Origin: Casuarina equisetifolia
Taxonomy: Eukaryota > Streptophyta > Magnoliopsida > Fagales > Casuarinaceae
Assembly: GCA_028551475.1 (NCBI GenBank)
Contig: CM052359.1
Location: forward strand, 7,627,583-7,691,582
Direction: 5' to 3'
DNA: 64,000 bases
Part shown: one piece after another, positions 13,227 through 24,823 of the stretch
How the letters are laid out: every line of letters begins with the position of its first letter
Position numbering within the stretch: position 1 is the first letter of the stretch
Program-made: the position numbers and the translations under genes
Notes under the pieces: generated by a model
Database searches by the model: none
Seen by the model: only the letters and a program-made list of their open reading frames with translations
What the model was told of the DNA's origin: nothing

Positions 13227-13429
13227 TGTTGGAAATTACAGTGTTGCCCCTTTCTTTACTGTCCATAGAATATGTGTATAGGGATATAATTGTAATTTAT
13301 TCTATTCGTGATTCTTTAAGAGCCATCGGCTTTTCCTTGTAAAGTTAGATCGAACTTTCACAGAACATTGGTTTTCTCTATACAAGCTGTTTATATTTTC
13401 AGCTCAAATAGCTCTTCGATCTCTTAAGA
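13227..13429 (+). repeat. 5' LTR of young copia element
   Basis: 203 bp, from TGTTGGAAATTACAG to CGATCTCTTAAGA, same length and, by eye, same sequence as 18345-18547. It starts with TG but ends AAGA rather than the usual CA. Confidence 0.92.
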
Positions 13430-13447
13430 TGGTATCGCGAGCAGAGG
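13430..13447 (+). other. Primer-binding site
   Basis: TGGTATCGCGAGCAGAGG directly follows the 5' LTR. Its first seven bases match the usual initiator tRNA-Met primer complement (TGGTATCAGAGC); the rest diverges. This is the expected priming site for minus-strand DNA synthesis. Confidence 0.7.
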
Positions 13448-13820
13448 TTTCTTGAATCCTGTTCGAGCTTCCGCACCTTTTAAATCCAGAAAATCACCAT
13501 TTACCTCCCTGCCTCCATTGAGGCATTTTATCAAACACCTGCTACTCAGGTGTCCAAACAATACAACCCACCGGTAGACACTTGTATCCGGTCACCGGAC
13601 CTACACCCGGCCACCGAAAATACAACCCAAGTCACTGGAAACATAACCCACTCACTTTTTTCACCTTTTCCACCTTTTTCACCAACTCATTTGCCAAATC
13701 CATCCACCGAAGCCATACACTCACCGACCCATTTGCTAAATATCTAGATTCACTTGCCGAAACCATTAATTAGTTTGTCGGCTTTGTCAATCTACTTATA
13801 AGCTTACCAGAGTTATCGGA

Positions 13821-16800
13821 ATGGAGCCCAGTTGCAGTCCCGATCGTTATGACAGGCACCGACGCACCCGTAGACATCGTCGGCGTTCTCGTTCATACCG
13901 CCGTTCGCGTGGTCGTTCAGGCAGTCGTGTTGAACCTTCTGATGAGCTTCTTCAACCAGGCCATCCACTCTTTCTACACCCATCTGACCAGACTGGAGTC
14001 TTGTTGGTTTCTGAAAAATTGGTTGGGGTAGAGAATTATGCAAGTTGGAGTCGTGATATGAAGGCAGCTTTGAATGGGAAGAATAAGTTTGGGATTGTTG
14101 ATCCCAAAGTGATTCAACCCACAGAGGATTCTCCTTTGTTTCAAGCATGGGATAGATGCAATGGTGTAGTTCTTAGTTGGTTGTTAACGGCACTTTCTCC
14201 TGAAATTTACAAGACATTCACTTATGAGAATGATGCACGACGGGTTTGGACACATCTGAAGGAGAAATTCCAGCAAGTAGGGACCAAAGAAATCTGTCGA
14301 GTATCCAGCAATTTGGCCAATGCAATGCAAAATGGTGAAACTGTGGACCGATATGTATTCTGGTTAGAGCGGCTATGGAGCCAGTATGACTCCTACATTG
14401 AGATATGTTACCCTTCACTTATACGGGACCCAGTTTTTCGACAGTTTCGTGAGAAATCAAAAGTTATTGAGTTTCTCAATGGATTAGATCAGGTACATGG
14501 TGCTGCCCGCTCTCAGATCCAGCACATTCGTCCCCCTCCAACACTTTCTGAAGCCATTGGGATGATAAGGGATGATGAAACTGCTCATGGTTCTACTCGA
14601 GCTACTAGCCAGACAGATACTTTAGCCTTCCAGCTTGGATCCAAACTCCATGTTGGCTCAAGGCAGCAGCATGGAGGTCCTCATAAAGGGGCCTCTTCCA
14701 CACATCAGCATAGGGATAATGTTTCTGCAAACGCTCCTCATGCTCACATGGGTTCTGCTGATATGGAAGCCCTTAATGGTAATTGTGCTCATTGTGGAAA
14801 GAGAGGGCACCACATGGATGACTGCTACCTGCTTACCAAATGCACGCATTGTGGTTATGTGGGACATCCAAAGGAAAAGTGTTTTAAGCTCCATGGCAAA
14901 CCAGAAGTGAAGGGAAAAGCGAAGATTGGAAAGCGTCGATCTGCACATCACACTGCTGTTGATGATGCCTCTAGTGATGATGAAACCGTGTTGTCTAAGG
15001 AGGATCAAGCTATGATCAAGACCATTCTCAACAAGCAGAAGCAACACCAATCCACCGCTCATATGTCTCACAGCAAGGCTCATGTAGCAGGTATATCTCC
15101 TAAACATCGTGATTATACCCATTGGCTTGTAGACTCAGGAGCTAGTGACCATATCACGGGTGATTTTAGCTGCTTATTATCTCCTCGTTCATGCATTCAT
15201 GAATCTAGGACTGTTAGATTGCCAAATGGCAAGCGAATACCTATTACACATGTTGGAACTGTCATCATTCAAAATAGATATTTTCTATATGACGTGTTAT
15301 TTGCTCCTGCTTTCACTATCAATTTATTATCTACCACTAAATATACCCAAGATAATAAATGTGCCATTACATTGCTTCCTCGATTCTGCTTCTTCCAGGA
15401 CTTACGGACTGGGACAGTGACGGGAATTGGTAGAGTGAGGCACGGACTTTATTATTTGGTACCTCATTTTGATGATGCATGTATATCAAATCTAAACAAT
15501 GTTGTAGTAGATTCTTTTGATTCTAAGAAGTTGCGAACTATATGTCAAACTTCTTCCATATCTACTACCTGTAATATTTTGCATCAACGATTAGGACACC
15601 CATCTTTGAATGCGATGCGTCATGCTTTTGATATATCCACTTTGTCAATGAATGATATACGATCTTGTCCTATTTGTCCATTGGCTAAGCATGCACGTTC
15701 TAAGTTTCCTACTCGTACTTCTATTGCACATCATTCATTTGAGCTCATTCATGTAGACATATGGGGACCATACAAGGTCCCTTCCCATTCAGGGGCTCGT
15801 TATTGTCTCACAATTGTGGATGATTATACACGGGCCACTTGGACATATCTTATGCGACATAAGACAGAAACATTTAACCTGATCCAGTCATTCTTCAGTA
15901 TGGTAAGGACCCAATTTGGGACTTCTATCAAGCGCATTCGCACAGACAATGCACAAGATTTCTTTAGCTCTTCATGCACTACCTTCCTTAACTCCCATGG
16001 AGTTATACATGAGAGCTCTTGCCCCTATACACCCCAACAAAACGGGGTGGTAGAACGCAAACATCGACATTTGTTCAATGTTGCAAGGGCATTACGTTTT
16101 CAATCTCATTGTCCTGTACGTTTTTGGAGTGAGTGTCTCCTCACAGCTACGTACTTAATTAATCGAACCCCTTCTAATGTTTTACAAGGTCAAACACCTT
16201 ATGAGCGCCTTTTTGGGAAGTTACCTTCATTGAAACACCTTCGAGTCTTTGGTTGCCTATGTTATGCAGCAAACTTAACCCAGAAGGATAAGTTTGGACG
16301 TAGGTCTATACCGTCTATATTCATGGGATATCCTTTTGCTCAAAAGGGGTATCGGTTGCTTGACATAGATAGTGGCAAGTTCTTTGTGAGTCGTGACGTC
16401 ATCTTCCATGAATCTGTGTTTCCCTTTGATCGTTCCCATCTCACATGTCCTGACAATCCCACTACTATTGTGCATTTGCCTACTACTATTACTGAATTAC
16501 AGGGTCCTGATTCACTCGCCATTGTTCCCTACATTGGACCAACTCCAGAGTCTGTATCCATACCTGCAATTCATGCACCTAAGCAGTCAACTCCTCAAAG
16601 ACGACATTCAGGTAGAATACCTAAACCACCTTCTTGGACACATGACTATATATGCTCCCACTCTGATTCTTCCATTGCTACATCCACTGCACACCCCATT
16701 TCACTTGTTATGTCACACCATAGATTGTCCAATGACCACCAGCACTTCATCCACTCTATATCTGCTGACATTGAACCTACTTCATACCATGAGGCAATCT

Positions 16801-18337
16801 TAGATCCAAAATGGCGGAATGCCATGACTGAGGAGATTAGGGCACTAGAATCAAACAATACATGGGAATTAGTTTCTTTGCCTGCAGGTCGAAGGGCGAT
16901 TGGAAACAAGTGGGTGTACAAGATTAAGTACAATGCAGATGGGAGCATTGATCGATACAAGGCTCGCTTAGTTGCAAAGGGGTATAGCCAAAGAGAAGGA
17001 GTTGATTATGAGGACACTTTTGCACCAGTTGGAAAATTGGTAACTGTGCGGATTCTTACTGCTTTGGCTGCCATTCATCATTGGGACATGCATCAGATGG
17101 ACGTCCATAATGCATTCTTACAAGGAGACTTGGATTCTGAGATATATATGCGTCTCCCAGAAGGGCTTCGTAGCAAGGGGGGATCTAAGGTATGCAAACT
17201 AAAAAAATCATTGTATGGGCTTAAACAAGCATCTAGACAGTGGTACCAAAAGTTTACTGATGCACTACTCCGAGTTGGTTTCCGTCATTCTCCACATGAT
17301 TATTCGCTCTTCCTCAAGCAAACAAGTAAGGGCCTTTTAATTGTTTTTCTTTACGTTGATGACATGATAATTACAGGAGGTGATGAGGAGGGGATTATGC
17401 TGTTGAAGAAATATCTTTGTTCACAATTTCGAATGAAGGATCTTGGATTGGTGAAGTATTTTTTGGGAGTTGAGATGGCACGTTCTCCTATTGGAATAGT
17501 GATGAACCAACGAAAATATGCCCTTGAGTTGATATCTGAGTATGGACTTTCTGGATGCAAGCCAGCTGATAGTCCCATGGAACAGAATGTCAAATATACC
17601 AGTTTGGTTTATGATGAGTTCTTAGAAAAGGAAGGGGATACCCCTTTGAAGGACATTACAGGTTATCGACGGTTGGTAGGAAGATTAATCTATCTCACAG
17701 TAACTCGACCTGATATTTGCTTTGCAGTGAGACTACTAAGCCAGTTTATGCATGCCCCTAAAGAGTCTCATCGTGAGGTAGCTCTTAGAGTACTTCGTTA
17801 TGTCAAACGTTCACCAGGACAAGGTCTACTAATGAAATCCAAAAATAGTTTGGAGCTTCGAGCATATTGTGACGCCACTTATGGATCCTGCCCTATGGGA
17901 CGACGTTCAACAACTGGATTTTGTGTTATGCTTGGAGATTCTCTTATCTCATGGAAGAGTAAGAAACAATCCACAGTATCTCGTTCATCCACAGAGTCAG
18001 AATATCGAGCCATGGCGTCAACGACCTGGAGATCATTTGGCTTCTTGGGCTCTTCAAGGATTTGCAGGTACCATTGATTAGACCTGTAAACTTATTTTGT
18101 GATAATGAATCTGCGATGAAGATTGCTGCTAACCCTGTGCTGCATGAAAAGACCAAGCATATTGAAATTGATCACCATTTCATCCGTGAGAAGATAGCAG
18201 CTCGAATCATTCGCACTGCACACATTTCCACTCGAGACCAGCCTGCTGATTTGTTGACCAAGGCGCTGGGAATACAGCAACACCATTTCCTTCTAAGCAA
18301 ACTGGGTGTCTATGATCTATATCGACCATCAGCTTGA
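13821..18337 (+). pseudogene. Copia gag-pol polyprotein, frameshifted in RNase H
   Basis: An open frame of 1418 codons runs from 13821 to 18077, then continues in another frame from about 18029 to 18337. Domains in order: a gag nucleocapsid region with two adjacent zinc knuckles (CAHCGKRGHHMDDC at about residue 318, then CTHCGYVGHPKEKC); aspartic protease (WLVDSGASDH, about 434); GAG-pre-integrase (HQRLGHPSLNAM, about 587); integrase core (HVDIWGPY, RTDNAQDF, PQQNGVVERKH, from about 640); reverse transcriptase (KARLVAKGYSQ to FLYVDDM, YVDD near 1177); RNase H (STESEYRAMAS, about 1390). One base is missing near 18028 in what should be ACC-TG?-GAG, which truncates RNase H. The second frame supplies the rest (KHIEIDHHFIREK, QPADLLTKALG). 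The N-terminus is unusually Arg/Ser-rich. Confidence 0.92.
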
Positions 18338-18344
18338 GGGGGGA
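18336..18344 (+). other. Polypurine tract
   Basis: GAGGGGGGA lies directly before the 3' LTR, just after the end of the pol frame, in the position of the plus-strand primer. Confidence 0.8.
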
Positions 18345-18547
18345 TGTTGGAAATTACAGTGTTGCCCCTTTCTTTACTGTCCATAGAATATGTGTATAGG
18401 GATATAATTGTAATTTATTCTATTCGTGATTCTTTAAGAGCCATCGGCTTTTCCTTGTAAAGTTAGATCGAACTTTCACAGAACATTGGTTTTCTCTATA
18501 CAAGCTGTTTATATTTTCAGCTCAAATAGCTCTTCGATCTCTTAAGA
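18345..18547 (+). repeat. 3' LTR of young copia element
   Basis: 203 bp, by eye identical to 13227-13429. It is followed by the right target-site copy GGATG (18548-18552). Confidence 0.92.
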
Positions 18548-18552
18548 GGATG

Positions 18553-20213
18553 AAATCACAATGGCTCTAATATTATTTAAAATTTTGATCTCTCATTCCC
18601 TATTTCACATAGCAATAGAAAACACACAGAAACAAAAAAAGTATGAAGAATATGAAGTAAATCAATCAACATTTGTTTAAATTATTTTTAAACCAGTGGT
18701 ACGGATTGGTAGGATTTGGAATATCTGATCACAAGTTCACACTAGAGACATAACTTTCGTCCCTACCTTATTTTGATTTAAAAAGTGGGCACGAATGACA
18801 AGCGAACAACATTTTCTCATTGCCCTTCTCATCTTCCGTGACGCGCGACTCTTTCGCCGCAGCCTGGCCTTTTCAGTCGAAAGTCAATTTTGGCAGGCAA
18901 CAAATACAGCTATGCCAGCTGGACAATTAGGCTGCTGTATCCCAGTTGTACTGAACTTGCAAAGCCCTGTTTTCCAAGGGATTCTCTACAAGAGTACAAT
19001 ATTTAGTCATCGTTTTTAATTACTTCTAGTGTTACAAGTAATTTCGGGTATAATATAATATTTTTATGTTATGGTTCTCGAATAGTATTGAACCCACCAT
19101 TTCACCTTAAGGCTTTTAGCTCAATGGTTGAATTTGTAACATTTGTCAAACTCTACATTTAGAATTCAAACCATGGAAGTGTGACTTGAGAAAAATGTTA
19201 CTTGATGAAAAATGTCATAGGCCAAAAGGGTGCCTAAACATACGAGGCTAGTGTGGAGCCATCGTGAAATGGGTCACTAGAATGTCAACTATGAAATGTG
19301 GTAGAATATTATAGTCCTCAAAATAATATTAAATTTATTATGTCAACATGCTTAGGTTTTTTGATTTTTTGGTTTAATGGTTAAGTTCATAATATTTTAT
19401 TAGAGTTAAACAGTAAATTTTCTAAATTAGAAAATTTACGTGATAATTTTGATTTTAATTGTATATATTCTCGCTTTGGACGCAATATAAAAACGAGCCG
19501 TACAAGAAGACGCGTCGTGGAAAGGTGTGGGCGGCGTGCTTGTGGTTGTGTCCACATGTACACTCTTTTGCGAGAGGAAAGATCCGGTGACTTTGTCCTT
19601 CGAGACGTACATACATGCACTGTTTCAGCCCGCGTGGCCCATCGCGACCGCCACCTTTGAAGTCAAGCGCCGTTGCCAATCGTGCGTTCCACTTGCGTCC
19701 ATCCTCTTCCTTCCCATCTCCATACTTGTATGATTAATGCTGTAATAAATAAAATCATTTAAAAGAAATATCAACAATTAAAATCATTTAATTTCCTCTT
19801 GTTACACCAATGGTAGAAAGTTTGTTAACGCGGTAGCGGATTTCGTCTTCATGGGGAGCAGTCTTATTATGTCTTGTAAGGTAGGCAGTTCCGCCATTAA
19901 CAAACTAAAGTCGATTTAACAGGATTTTGTCGGGAACACAATGTTATTAGTGCGGAAGGCGCGACCTAAAAGTGCCAAATGCCGCCGTAAAAAAGAAAAA
20001 AGAAAAAACAAAAAAAGGCTTTTGATCTTTTTACTTCGTAGCTTCGGACGTAGTGGGAGGCCATTCCGTCGTTCCATGGACAGATAAATGCGATCTTCGG
20101 CTCTAGCTCTGTACTTCCCTTTCTGTCTGTCGGTTCGTTAATGGCGATCTCATTCCTTTACAATTTCTAAAAACAGCACCACCTTGGCGGAGGCAGATAC
20201 ACAAGGAGGGGAG
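18553..20213. other. Intergenic region and presumed promoter of the O-fucosyltransferase-family gene
   Basis: The left part (to about 18.75 kb) looks like the continuation of the older retroelement. From about 19.48 to 19.74 kb, and again from 19.8 kb, the GC content rises, as is common near plant promoters. The immediate 5' leader (20.1-20.21 kb) ends in GGAGGGGAG before the ATG. I see no clear TATA box and no gene. Confidence 0.4.
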
Positions 20214-22603
20214 ATGGGTCACCATCACCACCATCATAACACCAGCGATGGCATTTCCCAGCGAGTTAACAGCCCGCGCTTCTCGGGTCCAATGACTCGC
20301 CGAGCCCACTCATTCAAGCGCAACCCCACCAACAACAATACCCATCTTAGCAGCAACAATATTGGTGATAACAATAACGACAGCCATAACAGTCATGGTA
20401 CCAGCTTCAGCACTCACCATGAAATTGACCTCCACCTCAACTCGCCTAGGTCGGAGATGGGCGCCAACTCCACTTCCCTTGATGGGCATGAGTCAGTTTT
20501 GAAGCAGACCCACCATGTGAGCCAGAGGGTTCATGGAGGTGTCGTCAGGAGCTTGCTGAAGAAGCGTATCGGATCTGTGGTGGTGGAGTTGGGGTTCAGG
20601 GAGAGGAAGAAGCTGGGCCATTGGATGTTCTTGCTGTTCTGTGGGTTGTGTCTGTTTCTGGGCCTCCTAAAGATTTGTGCTACAGGCTGGTTTGGATCTG
20701 CCATGGAAAGAGCTGGGTCCACTCAGGTTGGTTCACGGCTACCTGTCTCTGTGAGTGGAAATACAGATGTTGTTCCTCTTTTCCGATCAGAAAATCACGT
20801 TGCTGTATATATGCGATGCGATGCGATGCGATGTTAAGCAGTGTTAACCCTTTAGTCTGCATTCGCTACGTCACAGTACAGTAATAGGATTGGTTTTTCG
20901 TTCGTTTGCTACTTCTTTCCCATGTGTGATCTAGCTTAACTTCCTTGATTGATAAACCCCATGATGCACGGTTGTGTTCTTTGTCTATGTTATTATGTGC
21001 TCTTGCCTGTCATCTCTGCTTGGATGCATCCTTAACCTCACCTAAATGTTCAATCTTTTTAATTAGGATTCAACTGACTCCATCACTGATCTAAATCTAA
21101 GGGGCCAAAGATCTCTGGAATATGGATATAGGGAGGGAGGAACAGATGTCGAGTGGACTCTAAAAATGGTTGCATCGGGTGTGATTAGCAGCCAAAACGC
21201 CGTGGAGGAGGTCAGTTTCCACTCCATATTTAAGCTCACTATTTAGTTGCTAGGCTTTTGTGGTTTCTGCGAAGAACAATCTAAAAATTGGTTATCTTGA
21301 GAACTAACAGGCGGATTGTGCCTCTTAAAGAGTTTGTTAATTGCTTCTCTTGCCTATTGCTTCTTATTCAGTACTTAAGCATCTGGTTGAAACCCGATAG
21401 CGAGAATTTTACCCAGTGTATTGACCGGCCGAGAAGTCACAAAAGTATGAGATGCAGCTTTCTTTCTTTATCTTTCATGTTTTTGCTTTGTGATATTTGT
21501 TGGATTGCATGGTTATTATTTCGCTGACTTCCCAGCTTCTGCTTCTTTTGACAGGGCCAAATGCTATTACAAATGGATACATTCTTGTAAATGCCAATGG
21601 TGGCTTGAATCAGATGAGATTTGGGGTCAGACTATTGCCTTTTCCTTTTTTGGTTTTTTCTTTTAAAGCTTTTTCTCAACTATAGTCTGATGCATCAAAT
21701 TCTTAGGGTGCAGATTTGTGATATGGTTGCTAGTGCTAAGATTATGAAGGCAACACTTGTCCTGCCTTCGCTTGATCACTCCTCCTACTGGGCTGATGAG
21801 AGGTTGGTTTATTTTGTACTCTACTATTGTTATCAATAGTTGGAGTATTTTAGGACCCACTTGACATGAAAGGTGCCGTAAGTTGGTGAAATAACTTGTG
21901 GGGTTCACAAGCTTTTCAACGAAGTTCATAACATAGAAAGTTCATGATTTTCTCATCAATCTTTTGTTTTCATCTCTTTAGAATTAAATAGATAGAATGA
22001 CATCTTTGAGCCTATGCCTGATAATTGAAATTTATGGTGTTTTCCAGTAAATGTTGGAATTCACATGCTTGGACCCTTGATAACTCTAATTTTCACCTCC
22101 TAACCCTTAAAGAGCTATGCGTACATGATTTGAGCTGACTGATTTCATGTTTTTACGTTTGCAGTGGCTTCAAAGATCTGTTTGATTGGCAGCATTTCAT
22201 TGAAACTCTGAAGGATGATATCCACATAGTAGAGGCGTTGCCACCTGCGTATGCTGAAATAGAGCCATTCAACAAAACACCAATATCTTGGTCCAAGGTA
22301 TAATAAACTTGGCTGTCTTGAATCACTCATGTTCTTTTATGTTAGATGAGGCTTTTCCCCAAGGGTGGGACAGCATTTTCTGATATAGAATAAGTGATGT
22401 GGCTATAAGCAATGTGTCAGGTCCTTTTGGCATTCAGTACAAATATTACGAAAAGATTCACTTGCCAGATATTAGGGTTATTTTATATGTTCCAACATAT
22501 GTATGGATAAGCTATACATTCCAATGGAATTTAAACATCCCATGCCGAGTGTCTCATTTCATTATTACCTGTTCCGGACAGATAACAGTTAGTTGATTTA
22601 TCT

Positions 22604-22647
<44 letters not shown>

Positions 22648-24823
22648 GTTAGCTATTATAAGACTGAGGTCCTCCCCCTTTTGAAGAAGCACAAAGTGGT
22701 CTATTTCACCCATACAGATTCTCGGCTGTCCAATAATGACATCTCAAACTCTATACAAAAACTGAGGTGCCGTGCAAATTATAAGGCATTAAAATATTCA
22801 GCTCAAATAGAAGCACATGGGAACCTATTGGTTTCCAGAATGCGACAGAATGGCAGTCCTTACCTTGCTCTCCATTTGAGGCAAGTTTCGATAGTACTAT
22901 ATTTGCATCTGTTTGTTTTGGATGACTTTGGCATCTTTTTCAGTTGAAAATGTGCTCCTTTAATCATTTGGGTCTGTTTTATCCAATTTGTTTGTTGATT
23001 GTTTTTGTTTCTACCTTAAAATTTAACAGTAAGTCTCCCTTGAAGTTTATATGTATTTTGCTAGTGGACTTCACTAATATACAACTTCAAAAGTTAACAG
23101 TAAATCTCCCTTGAAGTTTTAATGTGTTTTGCTAGTGGGCTTCACTAATATATAACTTTAAAAGTTAGTGTCACATGGAGTTGACAGATTGTAAGGCTAT
23201 TATATGAGTGTTAACTTTCAGTTTGACTCTTTACTAAGATTGCATTTTACTAGTGATTATAGGGTAATGTAATTGTAAGTTCACTAATTCTTCTGAATTG
23301 ATATCGTTAACATGGCTAGCACTTTCCCTAGGTCATGATAAATGGTATGTAGTAACTCAGTAGTTCCATGAGATGTTGAGCACAGTGACCTGATGTTTGC
23401 TTCAACAGCCAGAAAGGTAGTTTTCATTGAGTTGGTGGATTATAAAGGCATTACAAAGGTGCTTAGTCCTTAATAGGTGATTTTGAATTTGTAAGTGAAT
23501 ACTAAGAAATTTCTCTTCCGGTTTCATTAATTGTTTTTAAGTGGTAGTGGTAATGTAAATAACACTTTTCCTAGATCATGACAACTACTATTTTGGTTTA
23601 TAGATAATGCAGAATAAATGGATATAACCATCAAATTTTATCAGCTTATACCACTTTTTGTGGATTCTATGGCATCATCGTGGGACTTGCACTATTTGAT
23701 AGGTATCATTTTAAATTGATTTGCTTAGCCTTCCACTCTGGAATTCTGGGCTTTGTGGAGCGATGTGGTTTTATTAATCACTTCTTCCAGGAGCTGGCTA
23801 CAGAAGGAAGGAGCTCTAAATGCTCGGGCTGGACCAACTTTTGCTTGTGTTTGCCTGAATTTTCTTGGCCTAATTATTCATTGACTCTTTCTTTAGAGGA
23901 ATGAAAAATCTCTATATTTATGTGATAAAGTTGGGTTAGTTTATGTGTGTTCACACTACCTTGTCCCCAAACCCCTTAAGGAGTCATGCTGAGTTCTTTG
24001 TTCACAGGTATGAGAAGGATATGCTTGCATTTACAGGCTGCAGTCATAATTTGACTGCAGAAGAAGATGAAGAGCTACGCAAGATGAGGTATGAAGTCAG
24101 CCACTGGAAGGAGAAGGAAATTAATGGGACTGAAAGAAGGTTGCTTGGAGGCTGCCCATTGACCCCAAGGGAAACTGCCCTTCTGCTCCAAGGACTTGGT
24201 TTTCCATCCAGCACCTGGATTTACTTGGTGGCTGGTGAAGCTTATGGTAAGGGAACCATGCAATACCTTACGGATAACTTCCCCCACATCTTTTCCCATT
24301 CAACTCTGTCTACAAAGGAAGAGCTGAGCCCTTTCAGGAAACATCAGAATATGTTGGCTGGTATAGACTATGTTGTTGCCCTTCAGAGTGACGTATTTGT
24401 TTACACCTACGATGGCAATATGGCGAAGGCAGTTCAAGGTCACAGGCGTTTTGAGGACTTTAAGAAAACCATCAATCCTGACAAGTAATACTCTAAAAAC
24501 TATGCCCCACTGACTTCCGTTAAGATTTCTGGTTCTTGGTGGCTTTCATTCTATTTTTTATTGACTTTCCATTCATCTAAATTGTAATGTATGATATGTA
24601 TCTTCATTTTTTTTTTGTTTTTTTCAGGATGAATTTGGTACGCCTTGTTGATAAACTTGACGAAGGAAAAATCTCCTGGAAGAAGTTTAGTTCCAAAGTT
24701 AAAGAGCTTCATGAAGACCGGGTGGGAGCTCCATACCTAAGGGAGGCTGGGGAGTTCCCAAAGCTGGAGGAAAGTTTTTATGCAAATCCCCTCCCTGGAT
24801 GTATTTGTGAAACGAGAAGGTAG
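20214..24823 (+). CDS. O-fucosyltransferase family protein (GT65-like, type II membrane)
   Basis: Nine exons: 20214-20750, 21067-21210, 21372-21444, 21555-21625, 21714-21802, 22165-22297, 22648-22880, 24008-24484 and 24628-24823, giving 650 aa with consistent phases. The ATG at 20214 is the first in frame; the in-frame sequence upstream has only a TTG. Residues 1 to about 130 are a His/Asn/Ser-rich cytosolic tail starting [10 protein letters not shown] single membrane anchor lies at about 135-157 ([20 protein letters not shown]). The lumenal plant O-FucT domain (former DUF246) follows: [20 protein letters not shown], the HLR motif ([14 protein letters not shown]) and a C-terminal [20 protein letters not shown]. 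The tail-anchor layout resembles Arabidopsis proteins linked to pectic arabinogalactan synthesis, so a Golgi role in cell-wall polysaccharides is likely, but donor and acceptor are unknown. Intron 7 (22881-24007) appears to use a GC donor. A CT microsatellite forms the polypyrimidine tract of intron 6. Confidence 0.9.
20811..20833 (+). repeat. (ATGCG)n microsatellite in intron 1
   Basis: Four tandem ATGCG units plus ATG lie 60 bp inside intron 1 of the O-fucosyltransferase-family gene. Confidence 0.8.
22604..22646 (+). repeat. (CT)n microsatellite at a 3' splice site
   Basis: A CT run of about 20 units ends directly at the CAG acceptor of exon 7 (22648) of the O-fucosyltransferase-family gene and so serves as its polypyrimidine tract. 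Confidence 0.9.

Larger units (their letters stand above)
13227..18547 (+). mobile_element. Full-length young Ty1/copia LTR retrotransposon
   Basis: The element is about 5.3 kb: 203-bp LTRs, PBS after the 5' LTR, one gag-pol frame in copia order (gag, protease, integrase, reverse transcriptase, RNase H), a polypurine tract and the 3' LTR. It is flanked by GGATG on both sides. I found no difference between the two LTRs by eye, which points to a very recent insertion. Gag-pol carries a single frameshift in RNase H, so this copy cannot make the full polyprotein. It appears to have landed in an older minus-strand retroelement. Confidence 0.93.

Noticed and set aside
13550..13773. Short Pro/Thr/Ser-rich frames between the 5' LTR and gag
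   Set aside because: They overlap each other in different frames in the retroelement leader and match no known protein.
18795..19019. 74-codon plus-strand frame
   Set aside because: No known motif and no supporting context; probably chance.
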